The notes beneath the pieces were generated by a model that was given only the letters and a program-made list of their open reading frames with translations, ran no database searches and had not been told where the DNA came from. This document shows positions 24,148-32,216 of a stretch of 64,000 nt of DNA, in pieces. The stretch is from JACVRW01 sp963814095 (lineage in GTDB: Bacteria > Actinomycetota > Thermoleophilia > Solirubrobacterales > Thermoleophilaceae). Location of the stretch: the NCBI GenBank assembly GCA_963814095.1, contig CAWFBT010000006.1, positions 434,001 to 498,000 on the forward strand, in the 5' to 3' direction. Within the stretch, counting starts at the first letter, position 1. Each line of letters opens with the position of its first letter. The position numbers and the translations under genes are program-made.

Positions 24148-25631
24148 GCGGTTCCGTCCTCGATGTTGAGATTTGCTTGGACGCTGGGCTCCTGCTGCGG
24201 GGTGCCTGGCCGGAGCAGCGCCAGTGCAAGGACAATCCCGCTGCCAATCACCACAGCTCCGGTGATGAAGGCGAGCTGATAGCCGTCGACGAGCGAGCTG
24301 GTGAGACCGTGGTCCGTCGACAGCAGCTCGTTCGTGTGGTTCGTGGCGATCGTGCTCAGGACGGCCAGTCCGAACGCGCCGCCGATCTGCTGGGAGACGT
24401 TGGTGATCCCGGAGCCGAGGCCGGCGTCCTCAGGAGGGACATCGGCCATGGCCATCGTCAGGAGCGGCATGAAGGCCGTGCCGATTCCCAGGCCGATCGC
24501 GAAGCACGCGAAGAAGATGGTCGGGAAGAAGGGCGTGTGCGGGCCAACCGTCGCGAACAGGAGCAACCCGCCGAGCGCCGTCGCCATGCCGCCCGTGAGC
24601 ACGCGCAGGTCCCCGAAGCGCGCGACCAGCCGCGCCGTGATGCCCTGCGAGAGAACCGCGACGGTGATGGTCCAGGGCAGGAAGGCGGCGCCGGTCTCGA
24701 GCGCGCTGTAGTGGCGGACGTGCTCGAGGTAGAGCGCGCCGAGGAAGAAGGTCGAGTACATCCCCGTGACGAGCAGTCCCCGCACGAGGCTCGCGTTGAC
24801 CAGCCCGCGCAGCCGCAGGATGCGCAGCGGCATGATCGGGTTCTCGATGCGAGCCTCGAGGGCGAGGAACGCCGCCATCAGCAGAGCGGCGATGCCGCCG
24901 ACGCCGAGCACCTCGACGGACAGCCAGCCGTGGCTCGTGGCCTCGACGATCGCGTAGATGGCGGCCATGAGCGACGCGGTGACGAGCGCAGAGCCGAGCC
25001 AGTCCACGCCCTGCCCGAGCCCGAGTCCCCTGTCGGCACGGATGAGCACCCAGCCGAGCGCGAAGGTGGCCGCGCCGATCGGGAGGTTGACGAAGAAGAC
25101 CCAGTGCCAGCTGAGCGCCTGGGTCAGCAGCCCGCCGGCCATCAGCCCGAGTGAGCCGCCGGCGACGGATACGAAGACGTAGGCGCTCATCGCGCGAGCC
25201 CGGTCGACGGCCTCCGGGAACTCGGTGACGATGATCGCCAGGATCACCGATGCCTGCGCGGCTGCGCCGATGCCCTGGAGGAAGCGTGCACCGATCAGCG
25301 CCTCCTCGGTGGGCGCGAGCCCGCACAGAAGCGAGGCGACCATGAAGACGACGAGGCCGGCCAGGAACACGCGCTTGCGGCCGACGAGGTCGCCGAGCCG
25401 GCCGGTCAGGAGCAGCAGGCTCCCGAAGGTCACGAGGAACGCGTTGACGACCCAGGTCAGGTTCCCCGGGCTGAATCCGAGGTCGCGCTCGATCGACGGC
25501 AGCGCGACGTTCACGATCGTCACGTCGAGCACGATCATCAGCTGAGCCAGGCAGACGACTGCCAGCGTGGCCCATCGGCGTTGATCGGCGGGAATGTTGA
25601 AGAGGCGGGCTTGGACTGTTGCGGCTGTCAT
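24144..25631 (-). CDS. MFS drug exporter, DHA2 (EmrB/QacA) family
   Basis: This 495-residue transporter has 14 predicted membrane segments. Motif A is 'LLTGRLGDLVGRKRVFLAG', the antiporter motif C region is 'AGGSLGLMAGGLLTQALSW', and the N-terminal 'MIVLDVTIVNVALPSIERDL' is the DHA2 hallmark. It exports drugs or other amphiphiles in exchange for protons. It is the first gene of a three-gene operon and is divergent from a TetR gene, with three operator-like boxes in between, so TetR repression is likely. Confidence 0.93.
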   Translation of the reverse strand: MTAATVQARLFNIPADQRRWATLAVVCLAQLMIVLDVTIVNVALPSIERDLGFSPGNLTWVVNAFLVTFGSLLLLTGRLGDLVGRKRVFLAGLVVFMVASLLCGLAPTEEALIGARFLQGIGAAAQASVILAIIVTEFPEAVDRARAMSAYVFVSVAGGSLGLMAGGLLTQALSWHWVFFVNLPIGAATFALGWVLIRADRGLGLGQGVDWLGSALVTASLMAAIYAIVEATSHGWLSVEVLGVGGIAALLMAAFLALEARIENPIMPLRILRLRGLVNASLVRGLLVTGMYSTFFLGALYLEHVRHYSALETGAAFLPWTITVAVLSQGITARLVARFGDLRVLTGGMATALGGLLLFATVGPHTPFFPTIFFACFAIGLGIGTAFMPLLTMAMADVPPEDAGLGSGITNVSQQIGGAFGLAVLSTIATNHTNELLSTDHGLTSSLVDGYQLAFITGAVVIGSGIVLALALLRPGTPQQEPSVQANLNIEDGTA

Positions 25632-25671
25632 GCGGCTCCTACTTGTCTTAACGCTCGGCCCCGGCTAAAGT

Positions 25672-25727
25672 GGAGGCCACCTCCGAAATAACCGGAGGGG
25701 ATCTCCAAATATACGGAGGCACCCTCC
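25672..25727. promoter_or_regulatory. Three phased GGAGG-N3-CCTCC operator boxes
   Basis: Boxes at 25672-25684 (GGAGGCCACCTCC), 25694-25706 (GGAGGGGATCTCC, one mismatch) and 25715-25727 (GGAGGCACCCTCC) are spaced 22 and 21 bp, about two helical turns, with AT-rich DNA between them. They fill the gap between the divergent MFS and TetR genes and probably bind the TetR protein cooperatively. Confidence 0.7.
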
Positions 25728-25746
25728 GGTTGTCAACCCTAAATTC

Positions 25747-26337
25747 ATGAGCATCACCGAACACAGCGCCCAGGCACTGCTCGACCGCCCCAAGCGGGCG
25801 GACGCCCGGCGCAACTACGAAAAGGTGCTCGCGGCCGCCCGCGAGGCGTTCGCCGAGGGCGGTGAGTCGACGTCGCTCGAGGGAATCGCACGGCGTGCCG
25901 GGGTGGGCATCGGAACGCTCTATCGCCACTTCCCCAACCGGCAGGCGCTTCTCGAGGCCCTCTACGTGGGCGAGGTCGAGGAGGTATGCCGCTCCGCAGA
26001 GGAGTTCGCCGGCGCCGAGCCCTGGGCTGCCCTCGAGGGCTGGTTCGAACGCCTGATCGGCTACATCGGCACGAAGCAGGCGCTCGCGCACGAGCTCCTC
26101 AACTACCTCGACAAGGACGCCGCGCTCTTCCAGGTCTGCCGGACCTCGCTCTGGGCGGCGGGAGAGCCGCTCTTGAAGCGTGCTCAGGAGGCCGGTGTCG
26201 TGCGGCCGGACGTCAGCATCGGCGAGGTCATCCAGATGGTCGTCGGGATCGCCAAGATCCCCACGAGCGACCGCGGGCAGACCGAGCACATGCTCCGGAT
26301 CGCACTCGACGGTCTCCGCTACCGCCCGGCGGAGTAG
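25747..26337 (+). CDS. TetR/AcrR-family transcriptional regulator
   Basis: The 196-residue repressor has the N-terminal helix-turn-helix 'STSLEGIARRAGVGIGTLYR' (about residues 40-60) followed by 'HFPNRQALLEALYVGEVEEV' and a helical ligand domain with the C-terminal 'GQTEHMLRIALDGLRY' of the SbtR-like group. It is divergent from the DHA2 exporter and likely represses it and itself through the three boxes in the intergenic region. The next gene (GlcG-like) starts eight bases later and may be co-transcribed. Confidence 0.92.
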   Translation: MSITEHSAQALLDRPKRADARRNYEKVLAAAREAFAEGGESTSLEGIARRAGVGIGTLYRHFPNRQALLEALYVGEVEEVCRSAEEFAGAEPWAALEGWFERLIGYIGTKQALAHELLNYLDKDAALFQVCRTSLWAAGEPLLKRAQEAGVVRPDVSIGEVIQMVVGIAKIPTSDRGQTEHMLRIALDGLRYRPAE

Positions 26338-26344
26338 CGCGCCG

Positions 26345-26740
26345 ATGAATCTCGCCAGGGCCCGGGCGATCGTCGACCACGTGGTGTCGAATGCGCCCGG
26401 CCCGGTGTCGGTGTTCGTCGCCGACGCGCACGGCGAGCTCGTGGCGGCGGCGACGATGGACGGCGCCGCGCCGGACACCAGGCTGAACGCGCAGCGCAAG
26501 GCCTACACGGCCGCGCGCAGCGACGCCACGACGACGCGAGAGCTCGCGGAAAAGGCACGCGCCGATCCCGCCGAGCGGGCGAGCTTCGACCCCTTCTTCA
26601 CCTTCTTCCTCGGCGGCGTGGCCGTCTTCGACGGCGGGCAGCGAATCGGCGCGGTCGGCGTCAGCGGACTGCCTGGCGAGGAGGATGAGCGGCTCGCGCT
26701 CGCGGCGATCGACCGCTCGGCGACCGCGCGCGAGCCGTGA
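26345..26740 (+). CDS. GlcG/HbpS-family protein
   Basis: The 131-residue protein shows the GlcG/HbpS (DUF336) pattern: 'VSVFVADAHGELVAAATMDG', then 'RLNAQRKAYTAARSDATT', 'FFLGGVAVFDGGQRIGAVGV' and 'SGLPGEEDERLALAAI'. The family forms oligomers; HbpS of Streptomyces binds haem, others sit in glycolate or propanediol operons. No signal peptide here. It follows the TetR gene closely, and ends eight bases from the convergent lipoprotein gene. Confidence 0.82.
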   Translation: MNLARARAIVDHVVSNAPGPVSVFVADAHGELVAAATMDGAAPDTRLNAQRKAYTAARSDATTTRELAEKARADPAERASFDPFFTFFLGGVAVFDGGQRIGAVGVSGLPGEEDERLALAAIDRSATAREP

Positions 26741-26748
26741 ATCGGTAG

Positions 26749-27876
26749 CTAGGGACGCAGCAGCTCGGCGCAGCGCTGCAGGGCTTCGGTGTCCTCGGGA
26801 CGGGCCTCGTCGAGGCACTCGGCGTACTCCTCGAAGTCATCCGCCTCGGGAGTCGTCGTGCTCTCCGGTGGCAGCTGGCCATTCCCGCTCTCGCCCTTGC
26901 TCGGCGGGACGATCTCGGGCGTCGACTCGCCGAGCGGCTCCTCGGAGCCGTCGCCGCCGCCCGTGATCCCGCTCCCGAGACTGTCGAGCGCGCTCGCTCC
27001 GCCGAGCGAGCGGGTGAGAGCGGAGAGCGGCCGCGCCTTGGCGGGCGCCTCGATCTCCTGATCCCCGTTGACGTCCGCGAACTCCAGCGAGAACTCGAGG
27101 GCCCCCGACTTGATGTTCCCGAGCCGCACGCGCAGGTCCGCGGGCACGTCGAATTCGACGCGGCCGGAGACGCGCCGGACAAGCCCGTCCTCCTTGCCGA
27201 CGTAGACATCGAAGCTCGGGTTCGAGACCGACTCGGTGATCGCGGCGATCTGCGCGGCGGTCAGCTGCTCGGGCGGATCGCCGCCGGTGGCTCCCTGAAC
27301 GGCCGCGCCCGAGCGGCGCACGAAGCGATTGAAGTCACGCAGCACGCTCTCGACGTCGAGGGCGCCGGACACGTGGTTGGTCTCGACGCCGGCCACGTCG
27401 GCGTCGCCCTCGTCCTGCGCATCGGCGAGCCAGCCGCGCGGGTCGAAGCCCAGCTCGGACAGCGAGCTGTCGCGGCCGCGATTGCGGCGCAGTGCGGCAT
27501 TGGCGCGCCGCACCTGCGCGGGCGGCTGCTCGTAGTAGACGTCCTGGAACTTGACGAAGGCGCGGTCGCCGGTCGTGAGCAGGCCGGTGGTGATCGTCTG
27601 GCCGCCCCCGTCGGTGCCGATCTTCAGCTCGATGTCGGCCGAGGGGAGCTGATCCTCGTTCGAGATGAACGGTCCGCTCGCCTGCACGCGCAGGGGCCGG
27701 TCGAGCGACGGGCTACCCTCGAGGCGAAGCTCGGCGTCGAGCTTGAGGTCGGCGCTGCGGATGCCGCCCGAGAAGGCGGTGTCGAGCAGGCCCTCGACGT
27801 CGTTCTGATCTTCATCTCCGCCGCAGGAGGCGAGCGCCACCGTGACGAAGAGCATGAGGAACAACAGGCGGCGCAC
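26749..27876 (-). CDS. Lipoprotein, possible LppX/LprG-like
   Basis: The 375-residue exported protein starts at a GTG (27876) with a lipobox signal 'LFLMLFVTVALASCGGDE'. After a short acidic linker it has a long beta-rich domain with 'FSGGIRSADLKLDAELRLEG', 'RAFVKFQDVYYEQPPAQV', and a Ser/Thr/Pro/Glu-rich C-terminal linker ending in a small Cys-containing helix ('EYAECLDEARPED', 'ALQRCAELL'), a combination seen in actinobacterial lipid-carrier-like lipoproteins. The open frame extends 37 codons upstream but lacks a sensible signal there. A TACCCT box lies 7 bases before the GTG. The lipid-carrier assignment is only structural resemblance. Confidence 0.7.
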   Translation of the reverse strand: MRRLLFLMLFVTVALASCGGDEDQNDVEGLLDTAFSGGIRSADLKLDAELRLEGSPSLDRPLRVQASGPFISNEDQLPSADIELKIGTDGGGQTITTGLLTTGDRAFVKFQDVYYEQPPAQVRRANAALRRNRGRDSSLSELGFDPRGWLADAQDEGDADVAGVETNHVSGALDVESVLRDFNRFVRRSGAAVQGATGGDPPEQLTAAQIAAITESVSNPSFDVYVGKEDGLVRRVSGRVEFDVPADLRVRLGNIKSGALEFSLEFADVNGDQEIEAPAKARPLSALTRSLGGASALDSLGSGITGGGDGSEEPLGESTPEIVPPSKGESGNGQLPPESTTTPEADDFEEYAECLDEARPEDTEALQRCAELLRP

Positions 27877-27883
27877 GCGGGGC

Positions 27884-27889
27884 AGGGTA
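27884..27889 (-). promoter_or_regulatory. Candidate -10 box of the lipoprotein gene
   Basis: On the minus strand TACCCT is 7 bases before the GTG start at 27876. Confidence 0.3.
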
Positions 27890-27934
27890 GCTACGCAGGC
27901 CGCAACTCGCAGCCGTCGCGGTGTTGAAAACCAG

Positions 27935-29453
27935 ATGGGGTACATCAAGCGCACAGCCCTGGTCACGCTCGCCGCGCTAGCGGTCACGGCGGCGCCTGCC
28001 TACGCGGGCGAGGTGATCGTGGTGGGAGGCGGCAAGACCGAGCGCGTCCAGGATCCGGCCGTTCCGACCCGCGCCGAGATCGAGCTCCGCATGCCGACGG
28101 GCGCTCGCGCCCCGCTCGCCTCCGCGGCCGGCGCCGGGCGTAAGGCCCGCGCCTCGAGCGCTCGCGGGCGACGCGCCGTCTACGCCGCGCTCACGCGCGA
28201 GCTGCGGCGCAAGAGGATTGGGAGCTCCGACTACCGGCGCTGGCGGCGCACGTTCGTCCTCACGCAGCGCACGTTGCGCCGCCTGCGTGGCGCGCGCCGG
28301 TCCCAGCTGCTCTACGTCTCGAACTCGGTCGAGGCGCTGGCGCTCAGCCGCCGCCTCACCCCCACCCGCATGCCGGTCGCGTTCCTTCAGCTCGAGCGCA
28401 ACCGCCAATACTGGCCCCGGCTGGCCTACCCGGCGACGGGCGCCCAGGTCAGCTTCCGCGGCAGCCAGATCCTGTTCCAGTATTTCCCAGGCGAGGGCCT
28501 CCAGCTCCATCCGCTCTCGACCTTCAAGAAGGCCAACGCGCTGCACGGGTTCTGCGAGCGCAGGGAGCCCGAATGCGACGAGGCGGCGCTGCGGCGAATC
28601 CTCGACGAGATGACGGCGCTGGCGGTCAAGCGCGGCCGCCGCTTCATCGCCTGGGAGTACCTCTTCTACTTCGGCGGCGGCTATCCGCCCTGGATGAGCG
28701 GGATGGCGCAGGCCACCGGCATCCAGGCACTGGCGCGCGCGTCGCGGCTGCTCGGCGAGCCGTCCTACGTCGAGACGGCCAGGCGCGCCATGGGTGCCTT
28801 CGAGACGCTGCCGCCGACCGGCGTCCGCACCACCGGCCCCGGCGGCGGCGTGCACTACCTGCAGTATTCGTTCGCGCCGCGGCTGTGGATCTTCAACGCC
28901 TTCCTGCAGTCGCTCATCGGGCTGCACGACTTCGCGGAGATCACCGGCGACGAGCGCGCCCGGCGGCTCTACAACCAGGCCGAGCCCGAGGCGCGCGAGG
29001 AGGTGCCGCTGAGCGATGTGGGTGACTGGTCGCGCTACTCGTACGCGGGCAACGAGTCGACCGCCGAGTACCACGAGCTGCTGCGCGAGTTCCTCCAGAG
29101 CATGTGCACGCGCCGGCTCGGCGCCGAGTACTGCGACTACGCGCGCCGCTACCGCGGCTACCAGGTCGACCCGCCCGTGCTCACCTACCGGGGACCGGTG
29201 ACGGGCACGACCGACACGCCGGTCGCGCTCTCGTTCAACGTCTCGAAGCTGTCGGCGATCGAGGTGAGCGTCACACGGCCCGACGGACGCGTCGTGTTCA
29301 GCAGGCTCGCGACCTTCCGGCGTGGCACCGGCTCCTTCGCCTGGACGCCGCGCGGCGCCGTCGCTATTCACGGTCACGCTTGCCGCCAAGGAGCTGCGCA
29401 CAGGACTGGGCAAGAAGGATCGCGTGACAACCGAGGTCGAGGTCACGAACTAG
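27935..29453 (+). pseudogene. Secreted D-glucuronyl C5-epimerase-like protein, 3' frameshift
   Basis: The product has a signal peptide ('MGYIKRTALVTLAALAVTAA', cut after AYA), a basic region, and the C5-epimerase C-terminal domain: 'YPPWMSGMAQATGIQALARA', 'LWIFNAFLQSLIGLHDFAEI' and 'GDWSRYSYAGNESTAEYHEL', followed by an Ig-like tail. In the uninterrupted frame the tail degenerates after 'GSFAWTPRG' and runs to 29485; the neighbouring frame continues as 'FTVTLAAKELRTGLGKKDR' to a TAG at 29451-29453. One surplus base within 29351-29360 explains this. The enzymatic domain is intact, so function may remain. It may act on a uronic-acid surface polymer. Confidence 0.72.
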
Positions 29454-29469
29454 TGGGCCGTCTCCGAAG

Positions 29470-29593
29470 GTTCCCCCGGAACTGAGAGACCCAGGGAACG
29501 CCAGGCAAGGACGCAGGGAGCCCAGGTAGCAGCGCTACCTGGCGACCGAGGACGCCGCATGGCGATTCCTGGGGCCACAGTTCCGGGAGGAAC
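29470..29593 (+). ncRNA. Candidate structured RNA / long imperfect inverted repeat
   Basis: The 124-nt segment has complementary ends: 29470-29484 pairs over 15 bp with 29578-29593 (one bulged A at 29588). Inside, 29490-29503 pairs with 29560-29573 (8 bp, one mismatch, 5 bp). In the centre 29522-29530 pairs with 29534-29542 in a perfect 9-bp hairpin with loop AGC. No ORF explains it. It lies between the frameshifted epimerase and the ArsA-like gene, whose -10 box follows 21 bases later. It could be a structured RNA, a terminator-like element or a MITE/REP-type repeat. Confidence 0.55.
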
Positions 29594-29614
29594 GTGAGGA
29601 GACTGCCCACGAAC

Positions 29615-29620
29615 TAGGAT
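29615..29620 (+). promoter_or_regulatory. Candidate -10 box of the ArsA-like gene
   Basis: TAGGAT lies 10 bases before the ATG at 29631, again without Shine-Dalgarno. Confidence 0.4.
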
Positions 29621-29630
29621 CGGGCGCTTC

Positions 29631-30794
29631 ATGGCGCCTCGGACCATCCTCTACACGGGCAAGGGCGGCGTCGGCAAGACGAGCGTGGCCGCCGCGAGCG
29701 CCCGCCGCTCCGCCGCCGCCGGGCTGCGCACGGTCGTGCTCTCGACCGATCCTGCGCACAGCCTGTCCGACTCGCTCGAGGCGGAGCTCGGCGCAGAGCC
29801 GACGCAGATCGCGGACAACCTGTTCGGCCAGGAGGTCCAGGCCCAGGAGGAGATGGAGCGCAACTGGGAGGGCGTTCAAACCTGGCTCGGCGACCTGCTG
29901 GCGGAGCGCGGCATCGACCGCATCTCGGCTGAAGAGCTGACCGTGCCGCCCGGCATGGATGAGCTCTTCTCCTTGCTTTGGATCAAGCGCCACCACGAGG
30001 AGGCCGAGTTCGACGTCGTGATCGTCGACTGCGCCCCCACGGGCGAGACGCTGCGCCTGCTCTCGTTCCCGGACGTCGTGACCTGGTGGCTCGAGCGCAT
30101 GCTGCCGTCGCAGCGCAAGCTCGCCCCGTTCGCGCGCACGCTCTTCGACATGCCGCTGCCCGGCGACGCGGTCTTCGACGACGTCGAGCGGCTCGCCCGC
30201 AACCTCGTTGCGATGAACGGCATCCTGCGCGACCGCTCGCGCACCACGATCCGGCTCGTGATGAGCCCGGACCGGATGGTGGTCAAGGAGGCGATGCGCA
30301 CGTTCACCTACCTGAACCTCTACGGCTACCTGACCGACGCCGTCGTCGTGAACCGCATCCTGCCGGCCGAGGGCTACTTCGCCGGCTGGCGCGCGGCACA
30401 GGATGAGCAGCTCGCACTCGTGCGCTCGGCCTTCGACCCGGTGCCGGTGCTGAGCGCGCCCTATTTCGAGCGCGAGGTGATGGGCGGCGAGATGCTCGAC
30501 CGGCTCGCCGACACGCTGTTCGAGGAGCGCGACGCGAGCGCGATCCTGCACGACCGGCTCACCCACGAGCTCGCTACCGACAACGGCCGGGCCACGCTGC
30601 GGGTCGAGGTGCCGTTCGCCGAGCGCGGCGACCTCAGCCTCAAGAAGATCGGGCTGGAGGTGATCGTCCGGGTGGGCGGCCAGAAGCGCACGATCATGCT
30701 GCCGCCTGCGCTCGCCTCCTACGGGACGCGCGGTGCCCGCTTCGAGGACGGCGCGCTCGAGATCGTGTTCGAGAGGAACGCCGATGAGCACTGA
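29631..30794 (+). CDS. ArsA/GET3-family ATPase
   Basis: The 387-residue single-domain ATPase has the deviant P-loop 'YTGKGGVGKTSVAAA' (GKGGVGKT at residues 10-17), 'LSTDPAHSLSDSLE' (switch I region) and 'VIVDCAPTGETLRLLSFPD' (the family's A-motif/switch II). The C-terminal 'IMLPPALASYGTRGARFEDG' is an HSP20-like extension typical of actinobacterial and chloroplast-type members. The Cys ligands of arsenite-pump ArsA are absent, and no arsB is nearby, so a role in membrane-protein targeting or an unknown process is more likely than arsenic export. Overlaps the next ORF by 11 bases. Confidence 0.9.
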   Translation: MAPRTILYTGKGGVGKTSVAAASARRSAAAGLRTVVLSTDPAHSLSDSLEAELGAEPTQIADNLFGQEVQAQEEMERNWEGVQTWLGDLLAERGIDRISAEELTVPPGMDELFSLLWIKRHHEEAEFDVVIVDCAPTGETLRLLSFPDVVTWWLERMLPSQRKLAPFARTLFDMPLPGDAVFDDVERLARNLVAMNGILRDRSRTTIRLVMSPDRMVVKEAMRTFTYLNLYGYLTDAVVVNRILPAEGYFAGWRAAQDEQLALVRSAFDPVPVLSAPYFEREVMGGEMLDRLADTLFEERDASAILHDRLTHELATDNGRATLRVEVPFAERGDLSLKKIGLEVIVRVGGQKRTIMLPPALASYGTRGARFEDGALEIVFERNADEH

Positions 30795-31062
30795 GCGCGT
30801 GTTCGACGAGGACGAGCGGCGCGACCCGCTCGGCTCCGAACCGCCGCCCCCGCCGCCCCCGCGCGCCGGCTCGCTCGACCCGGCCGCCCTGTTCGTGCTG
30901 CTCGACGGCCTGCGCCGCGCCGCTCCGAGGGAGCTCGACGAGCAGGTCACCAAGCTGATCCGCGAGTTCCTGCTGACGCTGCGCTCGCTGATCGACTGGT
31001 ACCTCGAGCGCCTCGACCGTCCGCGCCGCGAGCCCGAGGTCGAGGACATCCCGATCGATTGA
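30784..31062 (+). CDS. Small protein translated from overlap with ArsA-like gene
   Basis: The 92-residue protein has an acidic N-terminus, a Pro-rich linker (seven Pro in a row) and a C-terminal amphipathic helical region ('AALFVLLDGLRRAAPRELDE', then 'LIREFLLTLRSLIDWYLERL'), which could bind membrane or another protein. It starts within the last codons of the ArsA-like gene (11-base overlap), indicating a coupled partner. No recognised family; similar small partners following ArsA-like genes occur in actinobacteria. Confidence 0.6.
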   Translation: MSTERVFDEDERRDPLGSEPPPPPPPRAGSLDPAALFVLLDGLRRAAPRELDEQVTKLIREFLLTLRSLIDWYLERLDRPRREPEVEDIPID

Positions 31063-31069
31063 TTCGCGA

Positions 31070-32212
31070 ATGCAAGATCTGACACCTGAGCAGGTGGAGA
31101 TCCAGCGGGTCTGTCGCGAGTTCGCCGCCAACGAGATCAGGCCGGTCTCGCTCGCTGTCGACGAGGCCGACATAGAGGTGCCCTGGGAGGTCTGGAAGAA
31201 GGCCGCTCAGATCGGGCTGACCTCGTTCATGCTGCCCGAGGAGCTCGGCGGCGGCGGCATGACCGACTGCCTGACCGGCTGCATCGTGCAGGAGGAGCTC
31301 TCGCACGGCTGCGCCGGGATCGGCAACCTGATCACCTCCAACGGCTTCTTCGCGGAGCCGCTGCTCGCGCTCGGCGACGAGGCGCAGCAGCGCCGCTGGC
31401 TCGAGCCGCTGGCCGGCGACGAGCCGCCGCTCACCGCGCTCGCGACGACCGAGCCGGAGGCCGGCTCGGATGCGGCCTCGATCCGCACGGCGGCGCGCCG
31501 CGACGGCGACGACTACGTGATCAGCGGCCAGAAGAGCTGGATCTCGAACGGCGGTGTCTGCGAGTACGTGGTCGTGTTCGCGACGGTCGAGCCCGGCAGC
31601 GGCTATCGCGGCATCACGGCGTTCGTGCTCGAGAACGCCGACGAGGGGCTCTCCTGGGGCCCGCCGATGCGCAAGATGGGCCAGCGCGCGATCGTGAACA
31701 CCGAGCTCTTCCTCGACGACGTGCGCGTGCCGGCGAGCCGCCGGCTCGGCGACGAGGGTCAGGGCTTCCGCGGCCTGATGGAGACCTTCGACCGCTCGCG
31801 CGTGACGCTCGGGGCCTCTGCCACGGGGCTCGCGCGGGCTGCCCTCGAGTACGCCACCGGGTACGCGCGCGAGCGCGTGCAGTTCGGCAAGCCGATCGCC
31901 GAGCACCAGGCCGTGAGCTTCCGGCTCGCCGAGATGGCGCTGCGCGTGGACGCCTCGCGCCTGCTCGTGCACCGCGCCGCGCGCATGCTCGACGCCGGCG
32001 AGCGCGCCACCAAGGAGGCCGCGATGGCGAAGCTGCACGCCTCGGAGACCGCCATGTGGTGCACGTGGGCGGCTCTCCAGACGCTCGGCGGCTGGGGCTA
32101 CTCGCGCGAGTACCCGGTCGAGAAGTGGATGCGCGACGCGAAGCTGGAGGAGATCGAGGAGGGCACCTCGGACATCCAGCGCATGGTCATCGCCCGCGGC
32201 CTGCTGCGCTGA
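31070..32212 (+). CDS. Acyl-CoA dehydrogenase (2 of 3)
   Basis: This 380-residue enzyme has 'LATTEPEAGSDAASIRTAAR', 'SGQKSWISNGGVCEYVVVFA', 'RERVQFGKPIAEHQAVSF' and 'LGGWGYSREYPVEKWMRDAK'. The catalytic Glu aligns with the second Glu of 'IEEGTSDIQR'. It fits short/medium-chain dehydrogenases of beta-oxidation, FAD-bound and ETF-linked. It is close in overall pattern to the enzyme at 14626-15867. It lies eight bases after the small coupled protein, so it may be in the ArsA-like transcript, and is convergent with the WYL regulator gene. Confidence 0.93.
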   Translation: MQDLTPEQVEIQRVCREFAANEIRPVSLAVDEADIEVPWEVWKKAAQIGLTSFMLPEELGGGGMTDCLTGCIVQEELSHGCAGIGNLITSNGFFAEPLLALGDEAQQRRWLEPLAGDEPPLTALATTEPEAGSDAASIRTAARRDGDDYVISGQKSWISNGGVCEYVVVFATVEPGSGYRGITAFVLENADEGLSWGPPMRKMGQRAIVNTELFLDDVRVPASRRLGDEGQGFRGLMETFDRSRVTLGASATGLARAALEYATGYARERVQFGKPIAEHQAVSFRLAEMALRVDASRLLVHRAARMLDAGERATKEAAMAKLHASETAMWCTWAALQTLGGWGYSREYPVEKWMRDAKLEEIEEGTSDIQRMVIARGLLR

Positions 32213-32216
32213 GCGC

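Noticed and set aside
29631..30794. Arsenic resistance operon
   Set aside because: The ArsA-like ATPase lacks the arsenite Cys ligands and there is no arsB, arsC or metal-type ArsR gene next to it.
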